Below, piece after piece: positions 1 to 6,712 of a DNA stretch of 11,314 nucleotides (positions are counted from its first letter, which is position 1; each line of letters opens with the position of its first letter). A model generated the notes under the pieces. It was not told the origin of the DNA, did no database searches, and saw only the letters and a program-made list of their open reading frames with translations. Origin of the DNA: Dehalococcoidia bacterium (GTDB taxonomy: Bacteria > Chloroflexota > Dehalococcoidia > Dehalococcoidales > Fen-1064); NCBI GenBank assembly GCA_003153075.1, contig PMBW01000321.1, forward strand, positions 6,716-18,029, in the 5' to 3' direction. The position numbers and the translations under genes are program-made.

Positions 1-1007
1 ATCACCATATCATCCTCATAGAAAACAGCAGCCTGTCCCGGCGTCACGGCCATCTGCGGGTCAGTAAATTTCACACCTGTTTTGTTATCATCAATCGGAC
101 TAATCACAGCTTCCGCTTCCGCGTGGAGATAACGGATCCTGGTTTTAAATGTCCTCGGTTCCGTTAATTTATCGAAGGGGATCCAGTTCAGGTCAGTGAC
201 TGTAAACTCGCGGGAATAGACGTCCGCTTTTTCCCCGACTATCACCGTATTACTCTGACTATCTATTTCCACGACGTACAACGGCCCGGAGGAGGATATT
301 CCCAACCCTTTTCTTTGCCCGATCGTATAATCGATGACGCCGTGGTGCGTCCCCAGCAAGTTGCCATTTTTAGCTTTTATCGCTCCCGCAGGCATTTCAG
401 TGGTCATGCGGCTGCGTAAAAACCGGGCGTAATCATTATCCGGAATAAAGCAGATCTCGCGGCTTTCTTTCCTTTTTACCGAGGGTAAGTCCATCTCCCG
501 GGCTATTTTCCTGACACTGTCTTTGGTCATATTCCCCAGCGGGAAAAGCGCCTGCGCAAGCTGAGACTGCGTCAGTTTATACAGAAAATAAGACTGGTCG
601 CGAGTGCGGTCGATGCCCTTCTTGAGTAGATATCTGCCGTCCGCGGCGTGTTTTTCGATGCGGGCATAGTGTCCGGTTGCCATCATATCCGCCCCCAGTT
701 CCCTGGCCTTCGCCAGCAGCGCGCCGAACTTGATCAACCGGTTGCAATAGACACACGGGTTGGGCGTTTTACCCAAGCCATACTGCCGGCAAAACTCATT
801 GATTATTTTTTCCTCGAAAATATCCCTTAAATCGACATGGTCAGACGGTATGACCAGAGCCTGCGCGGCGTCGCGGGCGGCTTGTACCACATCTTCCGAC
901 TGCGTTACTTGCATCGTCAGCCCGAAGACTTCGTGCCCCTCGCGTTTCAGCAGCGCAGCCGTCACCGAGGAATCCACCCCGCCGCTCATCGCCACCGCGA
1001 TCTTCAC
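1..1007 (-). CDS. mnmA: tRNA-specific 2-thiouridylase MnmA, 3' end cut by window edge
   Basis: MnmA makes the 2-thio group of U34 in tRNAs for Lys, Glu and Gln. It adenylates the uridine with ATP and takes sulfur relayed from a cysteine desulfurase; it is cytoplasmic. My reverse-strand translation opens with the PP-loop ATP motif SGGVDSS at residues 8-14. The NPCVYCN segment follows (Cys85 and Cys88; the family's catalytic cysteine lies here), then the ATGHYAR segment near 110-116 and the second catalytic cysteine in EICFIPD (Cys186). The beta-barrel PGQAAVFY motif lies near the left edge, so only roughly 20-30 residues are missing from the usual ~360. The start is a GTG at 1007-1005, with GGAGGG at 1020-1015 and a 7-base spacer. 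The start overlaps the stop of the upstream UPF0280 gene (GTGA), which points to translational coupling. Identification is secure. Confidence 0.95.
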   Translation of the reverse strand, partial: MKIAVAMSGGVDSSVTAALLKREGHEVFGLTMQVTQSEDVVQAARDAAQALVIPSDHVDLRDIFEEKIINEFCRQYGLGKTPNPCVYCNRLIKFGALLAKARELGADMMATGHYARIEKHAADGRYLLKKGIDRTRDQSYFLYKLTQSQLAQALFPLGNMTKDSVRKIAREMDLPSVKRKESREICFIPDNDYARFLRSRMTTEMPAGAIKAKNGNLLGTHHGVIDYTIGQRKGLGISSSGPLYVVEIDSQSNTVIVGEKADVYSREFTVTDLNWIPFDKLTEPRTFKTRIRYLHAEAEAVISPIDDNKTGVKFTDPQMAVTPGQAAVFYEDDMV

Positions 1008-1750
1008 GGCTGGTCCCTCCGCATCAAGTTGATCTTGCCCCACACACCCATTTTATCGTTAATGATCACGGCTACTCCGACTAATCCAGGCACACTGCGG
1101 GCATATTCCAGCGCTTTTTCGATATCTGTCTCGATTTGGACGATATTGCCGATCGCGGTGGCTGCCGCGTCCGCTAACGCCGTTGAAGGAGAGAGGACGA
1201 CAACCGCATCCGACTTGCCGAAACTCAATGAATGTCCCACCGTGCCCGAAGAAGTACACACTCCCAATGGAGTATCAAAAGGCTCTATTTTCAGCGCGAC
1301 TTTGCCTGTCAGAGGAGATTCTTCACCGGCATAGACGCCAACCAACCGTGATTTAGCGGTTTTCAGAAAGATATCGCCGCCGTTTTCCACGATGATTTCG
1401 GAGGAGTATTTAAGCAGGTCTTTGCCGACATACTCGGCAAAAGCGCCGGCCACCGCAGCCATCGGGCCGACATTAACCTTCTCTGCTGCTTCTTCCATTG
1501 TCCGGGCGATTGCCGGAGCATCATCGCCGACCGGAAATGGGACGAGCGCCGTCCGGAATCCGGGATGGCGGGCAATATAGTTTTCCAGCAAGGCGCGCTG
1601 CCGCTGGACAATCTCCAGGGCCTTGTCCTTAAAATTTTTGCGGGCGCGGATATAGAGGTCGGTCTCCTTCACTACGACGTTAAAGGAAACGAGGTCTCTA
1701 TCCTTTGACCAGTCCCGGTAATAGCGGGGTTGATAATCAGGTGTTTTCAC
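1004..1750 (-). CDS. UPF0280 family protein (COG2122, ApbE-like fold), proposed sulfide assimilation factor
   Basis: This 248-residue protein matches the UPF0280/COG2122 family, a distant relative of the ApbE flavin transferases. Family landmarks: NVGPMAAVAGAFAE at residues 93-106, ENGGDIF at 122-128, GVCTSSGTVGHS at 163-174 (one cysteine, Cys165) and ADAAATAIGN at 193-202. The NGGDI and ADAAATA elements parallel the ApbE GGNI/DALATA elements. No signal peptide or membrane segment is visible, so it should be cytoplasmic. From memory, the Methanosarcina acetivorans member MA1715 has been linked genetically to efficient sulfide assimilation and homocysteine synthesis; the chemistry is not settled. 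The cysE and mnmA neighbours fit that. I chose the GTG at 1750 because GGAGG lies 10 bases upstream. An in-frame GTG at 1810 would put the N-terminus inside a repeat hairpin and looks false. The stop overlaps the mnmA start. Function is inferred; family is confident. Confidence 0.85.
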   Translation of the reverse strand: MKTPDYQPRYYRDWSKDRDLVSFNVVVKETDLYIRARKNFKDKALEIVQRQRALLENYIARHPGFRTALVPFPVGDDAPAIARTMEEAAEKVNVGPMAAVAGAFAEYVGKDLLKYSSEIIVENGGDIFLKTAKSRLVGVYAGEESPLTGKVALKIEPFDTPLGVCTSSGTVGHSLSFGKSDAVVVLSPSTALADAAATAIGNIVQIETDIEKALEYARSVPGLVGVAVIINDKMGVWGKINLMRRDQP

Positions 1751-1815
1751 GGATTTCGATCCTCCGAGTTGTCTCTTACTATAGCTATTTTTATTCAGGT
1801 ACACCCTCACCCTAG

Positions 1816-1876
1816 CCCTCTCCCACCCTGGGGAGAGGGAACTAACCGGTTGTATTAAGAGGGCTCAGTATGACAA
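1816..1876. repeat. Composite intergenic repeat, copy A, with strong GC-rich hairpin
   Basis: The 133-base gap between cysE and the UPF0280 gene holds a perfect 9-bp inverted repeat, CCCTCTCCC (1816-1824) and GGGAGAGGG (1831-1839), with a 6-base loop. GAGGGAACTAAC (1835-1846) and GAGGGCTCAGTATGACAA (1859-1876) follow. The same two words recur in the same order at 6335-6346 and 6430-6447. The hairpin has no T-tract, so it is a poor intrinsic terminator and better read as a REP/MITE-like element. It could still shield the 3' end of an upstream message. Confidence 0.65.
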
Positions 1877-1884
1877 ACAAAATG

Positions 1885-2529
1885 TCAATGTTCTGAAAGG
1901 TTTTCCAGTTTTTTCAGGCGCTCTTCGATTTTATCCTGATGGGTAATGATCGCCTGTAGAGCGTCGTTGATGGGATCGGGGAGAGTGCCGTGCTCCAGAT
2001 TGAATACTGTTTCGCGGCGGTCCTCAACGATTTTACCGGGAATGCCGACGACGGTTTTACCCGCGGGCACCGGATTTACAACGACGGAATTAGCGCCGAC
2101 GCGCGCGTCATCACCTATCAGAATCGGCCCAAGCACGATCGCCGCCGCGCCGATGACCACCCGGTTGCCGATGGTGGGGTGCCGTTTATGTTTTTCCAGA
2201 CTGGTGCCGCCCAGAACCACACCCTGGTAGATCAGAACATCGTCGCCGATCTCCGCAGTCTCACCGATAACAACTCCCATTCCATGATCGATAAAAAACC
2301 GCTTACCAATTGTAGCACCAGGGTGAATCTCGATGCCGGTATAAAATCGGGTTACATGTGAAGTTAAACGTCCGCAAAACCGCATTTTATGCGTCCAGTA
2401 AAAATGCGCCACACGGTAACCCCAGAGCGCGTGCAGACCGGGATAACAGAACAGGATTTCCAGGACACTTCTAGCAGCCGGGTCACGGTCAAAAACGGTT
2501 TTAATATCCGCGCGTAATGTTTTAAACAT
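1885..2529 (-). CDS. cysE: Serine O-acetyltransferase (short CysE/EpsC type)
   Basis: The enzyme acetylates L-serine with acetyl-CoA to give O-acetylserine, the carbon skeleton for cysteine; it is cytoplasmic. The 214-residue sequence has the DRDPAAR segment of the N-terminal helical domain (14-20). A left-handed parallel beta-helix of hexapeptide repeats follows (about 66-165), with IHP at 68-70, the active-site [12 protein letters not shown] (81-92, catalytic His82), LGGT (106-109) and the closing VGIPGK (161-166). It is shorter than the enteric enzyme (~273 residues) because the N-terminal domain is reduced, as in many Gram-positive and anaerobe versions. The tail (about 196-212) is charged and could form a short coiled coil. 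The start ATG at 2529 has GAAGG six bases upstream. It lies 48 bases after the Rrf2 regulator gene on the same strand, so the two are probably co-transcribed. Confidence 0.95.
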   Translation of the reverse strand: MFKTLRADIKTVFDRDPAARSVLEILFCYPGLHALWGYRVAHFYWTHKMRFCGRLTSHVTRFYTGIEIHPGATIGKRFFIDHGMGVVIGETAEIGDDVLIYQGVVLGGTSLEKHKRHPTIGNRVVIGAAAIVLGPILIGDDARVGANSVVVNPVPAGKTVVGIPGKIVEDRRETVFNLEHGTLPDPINDALQAIITHQDKIEERLKKLENLSEH

Positions 2530-2577
2530 ATTTCGCCTTCTTTATACTGATCAGCAAACTAAAGTACACTTGTTCAA

Positions 2578-3018
2578 TTACACTGATTCGGACTCGATCT
2601 GTTCTTCTTTCTGTTTTTGACAGGCGATCAAGTCTCGCAGGGTTTTTGAATTGAGCACCTCTTCCATTGCAGATTGTACTTCACTCCAGACATCCCTGGC
2701 AGCACATTGTGAAGAACGGGGACAAGCCGCGGCATCAGCGACACAATCCACCAAAGCCAGCGGGCCTTCGCAAACACGGACAATATCAATCAATTTGATC
2801 TTGTCGGGAGAACGGGTTAAAGTAAAACCACCACGGGCGCCGCGGGTACTTTTCACCAGTCCCGATGTTTTGAGAATCAGAAAGAGCTGTTCCAGGTACC
2901 TTTGCGAAATCTGCTGGCGCGCGGCAACGTCCTTTACGAACACCAACCCCTCGTCATAATGCTGTGCCAGGTCGAGCATTGCCCGCATACCATATCTACC
3001 CTTTGTTGACAGTTTCAT
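2578..3018 (-). CDS. Rrf2 family transcriptional regulator with a three-cysteine motif
   Basis: A 146-residue winged-helix repressor of the Rrf2 family (IscR, CymR, NsrR). The N-terminus MKLSTKGRYGMRAMLDLA and the recognition region QISQRYLEQLFLILKTSGLVKSTRGARGGF (about 36-65) are family hallmarks. Cys92, Cys99 and Cys105 lie where IscR carries its [2Fe-2S] ligands (92, 98, 104), but the first spacing is one residue longer, and IscR His107 has no clear equivalent. A labile Fe-S cluster is therefore likely but not assured. CymR, the cysteine-metabolism regulator of firmicutes, lacks these cysteines, so this is nearer the IscR/NsrR side by ligands although it sits beside cysE. It heads the sulfur operon and may control itself and cysE in response to Fe-S or cysteine status. 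The Shine-Dalgarno is weak (GGAT, 8 bases upstream), and the leader is about 35 bases. Confidence 0.92.
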   Translation of the reverse strand: MKLSTKGRYGMRAMLDLAQHYDEGLVFVKDVAARQQISQRYLEQLFLILKTSGLVKSTRGARGGFTLTRSPDKIKLIDIVRVCEGPLALVDCVADAAACPRSSQCAARDVWSEVQSAMEEVLNSKTLRDLIACQKQKEEQIESESV

Positions 3019-3059
3019 ATTGTTTTATCCATTATTATTACTATTTTACTGATATATTT

Positions 3060-3088
3060 ATTATAGGTTATCGGTAGTGTCCGGTCAA
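3060..3088 (-). promoter_or_regulatory. Sigma-70-type promoter of the Rrf2-cysE operon
   Basis: On the minus strand, TTGACC (3088-3083) is followed after exactly 17 bases by a consensus TATAAT (3065-3060). Transcription should start near 3053, about 35 bases before the Rrf2 ATG. The A/T-rich stretch 3019-3060 covers the start site and would be a natural place for an Rrf2 operator, but I see no convincing palindrome there. Confidence 0.75.
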
Positions 3089-3111
3089 AAGGGGCCCAGA
3101 AAAAGATATAA

Positions 3112-3156
3112 CCCTCGCCATCTCCATCAAGTGCGAGGGAACTAGCAAGGAGATGG
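3112..3156. repeat. Degenerate intergenic repeat (copy B) with two interleaved inverted repeats
   Basis: This stretch lies between the two divergent promoters. CCCTCGC (3112-3118) pairs with GCGAGGG (3133-3139). CATCTCC (3119-3125), inside that loop, pairs with GGAGATG (3149-3155). GAGGGAACTAGC (3135-3146) is shared, with one change, with copies at 1835 and 6335, so the block looks like a member of the same repeat family. It lies outside both predicted transcripts. Just to its left, GGTCAAAAGGGGCCC (3083-3097) has a near copy at 6050-6062. Confidence 0.5.
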
Positions 3157-3185
3157 GTAATTAGTACTAAAAGGGGTCGAATTCG

Positions 3186-3214
3186 TTGACTTGCAATTCC
3201 GTTTGCACTATAAT
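3186..3214 (+). promoter_or_regulatory. Near-consensus promoter of the repeat membrane protein gene, probably leaderless
   Basis: TTGACT (3186-3191), a 17-base spacer and TATAAT (3209-3214) make a near-perfect sigma-70 promoter. The expected start point is near 3221, only about five bases before the ATG at 3226. No Shine-Dalgarno sequence precedes that ATG; the intervening bases are pyrimidine-rich. Confidence 0.75.
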
Positions 3215-3225
3215 CCCTCTCACTT

Positions 3226-4711
3226 ATGAAAATATTAAAAGGGTTTACCCTTGCTTTACTGAGTATAATATTAATAATTTCGTTAAGTATTTTTGGCATT
3301 GCTTACAGCATCAACCAGGTTATTCTAAACCCTGATTACATGGTTAAAACGCTTAAAGATATCAGTTTCGCGGATGCGCTGCAGGAGGCGATCAACCAGC
3401 AAAACAACAGCGATGATTTGGCACCGGAATTTCAAGCTGCACTGATTGACTCTGTAAGGAAAATGGAACCGGTGATCAAAGACAGAGTGGGCATCGCAAT
3501 TGAGAATAGCTATACTTATCTCAAAGGACAAAGGAGCGTGCCTGATTTTAAGGAAACGTTAAGCAAGTCGGTGATGAATCCCCAGTTTGTAGCTGATTTG
3601 CTGGATCAAATCGACATCTCACAACTGGCAGATAAAGCATTAGCAGAACAAATCGGGACGCAAGCCGGGTTCTCAGATAACTTTAAAACCGCCCTGATAT
3701 CCGCCATCGATAAAAGTGAACCTGATTTAAAGAAACAGATTGTCAGCGCGTCAGACCCGATATTCAAATACCTGCTGATGCAGACACAGAGCCTTGATCT
3801 GAAAGGCACTCTGCGGCAGACTGTACTCAGTAATAGCATGATCAGCGAGATACTGAGTAATCTTGATACCACGGCGATAACGAAAGACATTCTGACCGGC
3901 TATATCGGGGAACAACTGCCGCAGGGTATTCAATTAACGAGCGCACAGATCGACCGGGTAGTGGCAGCGCTGCAACCCGCGGTAAAAACAGCGCTTTCCG
4001 ACGCATCCGGTAATTTCGCCGATTACTTTACAAACCAACTTTACCTTGAAGGTCCCGCTCGCATCAGCCATGCCTACTGTAAAAACAGTAGCCAGGGAGG
4101 CATTCACAACCCAACTGCCGGCTGCGCTGCAGGGCGCCTCGCAAGCTGATATTAATACTGCCTTTAATCAGTACTACACCGATTTCGCTCAGACCATCCC
4201 GGCTACCTACAACATCAGTTCGAGCGAGTTGGGGATCGGCACCGGCGGTGAAATTGTTGATTCAATTAACAGTGCGCAAACCAGTCTTGCTAATGGGAGA
4301 AACAGCATCGATAACGCCAGCAAGGATTTTGAAAAAGGTTTAACGGAGGCCAAACCGTACGTGGGGTATTTCCGAGCCGGGTTTGCCGGAGTAATTGCGC
4401 TGATCGTGCTTGTGATACTGGGAATCATCCTGATATACCGCAACGTAAAAAACGCCTGCCTGAATCTAGGTATTATCTTCACCTTCTGCGGCGCATCTGC
4501 ACTGGTCACTGTGTTGATTAGCAGAAGTATCGCGAATTATGAAATAGGGAACGCCAACATACCCAATTCTTTCAGAGACATCCCTAAGACATTATTGAAA
4601 GACGGCCTTTCGCCACTGCAAACGGTCAGCCTGGTCTATTTGATCGGTGGATTACTACTGATCGCTGCAGCTATTATTTATCCGAGGATGCAGCAGAAGA
4701 AAGCGGAATAG
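3226..4711 (+). pseudogene. Membrane-anchored protein with three tandem ~83-residue repeats, broken by a single-base frameshift
   Basis: I do not recognise a named family. One frame runs from the ATG at 3226 to a stop at 4149; a second, open past 4040, continues to 4711. Removing one T from the CTTTACC run near 4040 joins them into one product of about 494 residues. It has an N-terminal membrane helix (about residues 6-28) and a hydrophilic, probably extracytoplasmic region. Three hydrophobic helices lie near the C-terminus (second-frame residues 110-131, 138-160 and 192-213). Three tandem units fill the hydrophilic part: residues 36-117, 118-201 and 202 to about 280. Shared positions include NPDY/NPQF openings, an LxxxD-ISxLADxAL-type helix, FxxALIxxIxKxEP and a closing FKETLSKSVM/LKGTLRQTVL. 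The third unit spans the frameshift, which supports a formerly single gene. The shift could be a recent mutation, an assembly error or, least likely, programmed. Codon use is alike on both sides. The role is unknown; a cell-surface or envelope function is a guess from topology. Confidence 0.72.
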
Positions 4712-4805
4712 AGCAATCAGCAATAGTAATGAGTTGTGAGTTTCCAGTAATTAGTTTTAAGTTAAAAATCGAAATAAGATTCTGTCCCACTGGAAGGAGG
4801 CAGGC
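4712..4805. repeat. Short convergent intergenic gap with a GAGTTGTGAGT-type repeat
   Basis: GAGTTGTGAGT (4731-4741) followed by TTCCAGTAATTAG is a relic of a simple intergenic repeat. Related words appear at 9194-9212 and 10443-10470. No T-tract hairpin is evident for either converging transcript. Confidence 0.35.
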
Positions 4806-5930
4806 TCAACTGAGGATGTTCTTTACTAATTCAGCGATATATTTGGCAATTGCGGGAGCGGAGGTGAGGCCAGGTGATTCAATACCGATGAGATCGATCA
4901 ATCCGGGCAGGCCTTTGTCCGACTCATCGCGGATAACATAGTCGCGGAAACCGTCACCTTTAGCCTGCAGTTTGGGACGGATACCGGCGAAATCCGGCGC
5001 GAGGTCGTCAATTTCGATCGACGGCAAATACCGACGGGCGGCCTGATAAAAATCTACCCGGTCGCGCTCATCAACCGTGTACTCAATATTATCCACATAT
5101 TTAGTATTAGGCCCGAGCCGCATACTGCCGTCAAGAGCAAGTGTGACATGCGTGCCTAATCCTGCCTGTTCCGGGACAGGGTAAACCAGCCTGTTCACCA
5201 ACCGCCTGATCTTAGGGTTGAGGCTGAAGTATGCGCCCTTGCAATAGTGCAGTCTATACCCGACTTTTTCAATATCGATACCTGCCATTTGCGCAATTCG
5301 GTCGCTGAATAAACCCGCCGCGTTGATCACCACACTGCAAGTGAATGCGTAGTTCCCTTCACTGTCATGGATTCCTACTTCGTATCCCCCGGTAATTCTG
5401 TCAATACTTTTCACCTCAGCGCCAAAGATAAAGGCAGCGCCGTTCTCTTTAGCGCAACCGTAAAAAGTTTTCATTAGATCGTGAGAATCAACCACTCCGG
5501 TAGAGGGGGAAAGCAACCCAGCGGCAGCTTCTACATTTGGTTCCAGTAGCTTGATTTCATCACGGGTAAGCATTTGCAGGCCGCTGATGCCGTTCTTGAT
5601 GCCCTGGTTGTACAGTTTTTCCACAGCTTTGGTCTCAGTGTTATCAGCTGCGACAATCAGTTTGCCGAGCCGTTTGTGATCGATACTGTATTTTTCGCAG
5701 AATTCATATAGCAGCTGATTGCCTTCGACACAAAATTTTGCTTTAAGCGAATCTGCGGGATAATACATACCCGCGTGGATAACCTCGCTGTTACGGCTGC
5801 TGGTTTCGAGGCCGAATGTGCGGTTTTTCTCAACAACAAAGACATTTTTATTGGTACGGGAAACTTCGGCGGCAATTGCCAATCCTACCACACCCGCGCC
5901 GATAATGATGATATCGATTTCGTTAGACAT
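4806..5930 (-). CDS. lhgO: FAD-dependent oxidoreductase, L-2-hydroxyglutarate oxidase (LhgO) type
   Basis: A 374-residue flavoprotein of the DAO/GlpD superfamily. The Rossmann dinucleotide site is IIGAGVVG (9-16), with the ribose-binding Glu34. The RNSEVIHAGMYY segment (46-57), then SLKAKFCVEGNQLLYEFC (61-78) and the GKLIVA strand (89-94), are the signature of the L-2-hydroxyglutarate oxidase branch. NAAGLFSD (203-210) and GIESPGLTSAPAIA (349-362) close the FAD domain; HVTLALDGSMRLGPN (261-275) lies in the substrate domain. Family members oxidise L-2-hydroxyglutarate to 2-oxoglutarate, passing electrons to quinone or oxygen. In an anaerobe the acceptor is unclear and a related 2-hydroxy acid or glycerol-3-phosphate is possible. 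It is peripheral or soluble, with no membrane helix. The ATG at 5930 follows GGAG by seven bases. It is a single-gene unit, convergent with the frameshifted gene on its left; no clear terminator separates them. Confidence 0.88.
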   Translation of the reverse strand: MSNEIDIIIIGAGVVGLAIAAEVSRTNKNVFVVEKNRTFGLETSSRNSEVIHAGMYYPADSLKAKFCVEGNQLLYEFCEKYSIDHKRLGKLIVAADNTETKAVEKLYNQGIKNGISGLQMLTRDEIKLLEPNVEAAAGLLSPSTGVVDSHDLMKTFYGCAKENGAAFIFGAEVKSIDRITGGYEVGIHDSEGNYAFTCSVVINAAGLFSDRIAQMAGIDIEKVGYRLHYCKGAYFSLNPKIRRLVNRLVYPVPEQAGLGTHVTLALDGSMRLGPNTKYVDNIEYTVDERDRVDFYQAARRYLPSIEIDDLAPDFAGIRPKLQAKGDGFRDYVIRDESDKGLPGLIDLIGIESPGLTSAPAIAKYIAELVKNILS

Positions 5931-5958
5931 AGATGGTCTCCATCTGCTCCTGAATAAA

Positions 5959-5988
5959 AGTATACCACGCAGGCATAAAACGTTTGAA
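5959..5988 (-). promoter_or_regulatory. Candidate promoter of the LhgO-type oxidoreductase gene
   Basis: On the minus strand, TTCAAA (5988-5983) and TATACT (5964-5959) are separated by 18 bases. Transcription would begin near 5952, leaving a leader of about 22 bases that contains the GGAG Shine-Dalgarno. The -35 match is only moderate. Confidence 0.45.
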
Positions 5989-6300
5989 CCCCTCCCGCCT
6001 GAGGCGGACCTCCGTACATTTCAAATGCGGTTATATCCTTTTTTACTGCGGTCGAAAGGGCCATCCAATTTTCTTTTGAATCAGAAAGCCCACGGGTATT
6101 TCGCCTGAAATGGACTCATACTGTAGTGTACGGTAATAAATTGTATTTGCGCAATAACGAATAAAATCCGGATTTTGGGTATAGAGAGACCGTCGCTATT
6201 TTGAGGGTCGCAATTTGGATTTTGAGCCCAAATGTATGCGTAAATACCAAATCCCAAGCTCCAAATCCCAAACAAATTCAAAATACTAATTTAGCTAACA
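5989..6300. repeat. Non-coding stretch with repeat relics, including a CCAAATCCCAA direct repeat
   Basis: I see no credible gene here. A short hairpin CCGCC-TGA-GGCGG lies near 5997-6009. GGTCGAAAGGGCC (6050-6062) resembles GGTCAAAAGGGGCCC at 3083-3097. CCAAATCCCAA occurs twice (6247-6257 and 6261-6271), separated by GCT, within an A/C-rich run. A 66-codon minus-strand frame over 6081-6281 begins with a low-complexity FGIWSLGFGIY-like peptide produced by this repeat, so I do not treat it as a protein gene. Confidence 0.5.
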
Positions 6301-6317
6301 GCTTTCAGTTTTTGATT

Positions 6318-6474
6318 CCGTCTCTGTGAACAGTGAGGGAACTAACAGGTAGAGAGCAGCGAAGTGTAGGCGAATTAACACACTCAAATACCAGATGCTT
6401 CGCTCCATTACCATGGATTCATTATAATCGAGGGCTCAGCATGACAAGCGGGCAGTGCCGTATAGGGCCCAGAA
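6318..6474. repeat. Composite intergenic repeat, copy C
   Basis: GAGGGAACTAAC (6335-6346) and GAGGGCTCAGCATGACAA (6430-6447) match copy A at 1835-1876 in order and orientation, but lie 95 bases apart instead of 24. The extra DNA includes AGATGCTTCGCT (about 6393-6404), part of a pattern often seen scattered in bacterial genomes as AGATGCTTCGCT...CTCAGCATGACA. GGGCCCAGAA (6465-6474) also occurs at 3092-3101. No gene is visible. Confidence 0.55.
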
Positions 6475-6500
6475 CAATCAGGCAGGCCTATGGTTAAGTT

Positions 6501-6540
6501 TGGTCATCTGGATCCCGGCTTTAGCCGGGATGGATGGCTT
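6501..6540. repeat. GATCCCGG hairpin repeat
   Basis: ATCCCGGCT (6512-6520) and AGCCGGGAT (6523-6531) form a near-perfect palindrome with a two-base centre, followed by GGATGG. A decayed copy lies at 9335-9361. Elements of this form are common as dispersed palindromes in bacterial intergenic DNA. The rest of the gap, 6541-6648, shows no gene or clear motif. Confidence 0.55.
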
Positions 6541-6648
6541 ATAGTGTATAAGAATAATAACAAACACAGGCGCGGAGGTCTGTGCCACTATTCTGAGCCG
6601 GAGACTTCGGGCATGCTAAAAGGGTATATCTAACACTAGAGATAATAC

Positions 6649-6690
6649 GAGAAAGGGAGCTTCCTGTAAACACAAGAAGCTCCCTTTCTC
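6649..6690 (-). terminator. Strong hairpin downstream of gdhA, likely terminator
   Basis: A perfect 15-bp inverted repeat, GAGAAAGGGAGCTTC (6649-6663) and GAAGCTCCCTTTCTC (6676-6690), encloses a 12-base loop, 22 bases past the gdhA stop. Neither side carries a long T-tract, so it would act as a U-poor terminator or as a 3'-end stabilising hairpin. Confidence 0.75.
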
Positions 6691-6712
6691 AAAATAATGA
6701 ATGCTTTTTGAA

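Noticed and set aside
1751..1810. N-terminal extension of the UPF0280 gene to a GTG at 1810
   Set aside because: The upstream GTG touches a repeat and has no Shine-Dalgarno; GGAGG precedes the GTG at 1750.
3015..3299. 94-codon minus-strand frame covering the divergent promoter region
   Set aside because: It overlaps two well-supported promoters and the start of the plus-strand gene, has no ribosome site and no family character.
6081..6281. 66-codon minus-strand frame with FGIWSLGFGIY-like start
   Set aside because: The peptide is the translation of a simple CCAAATCCCAA repeat; such frames recur wherever this repeat occurs.
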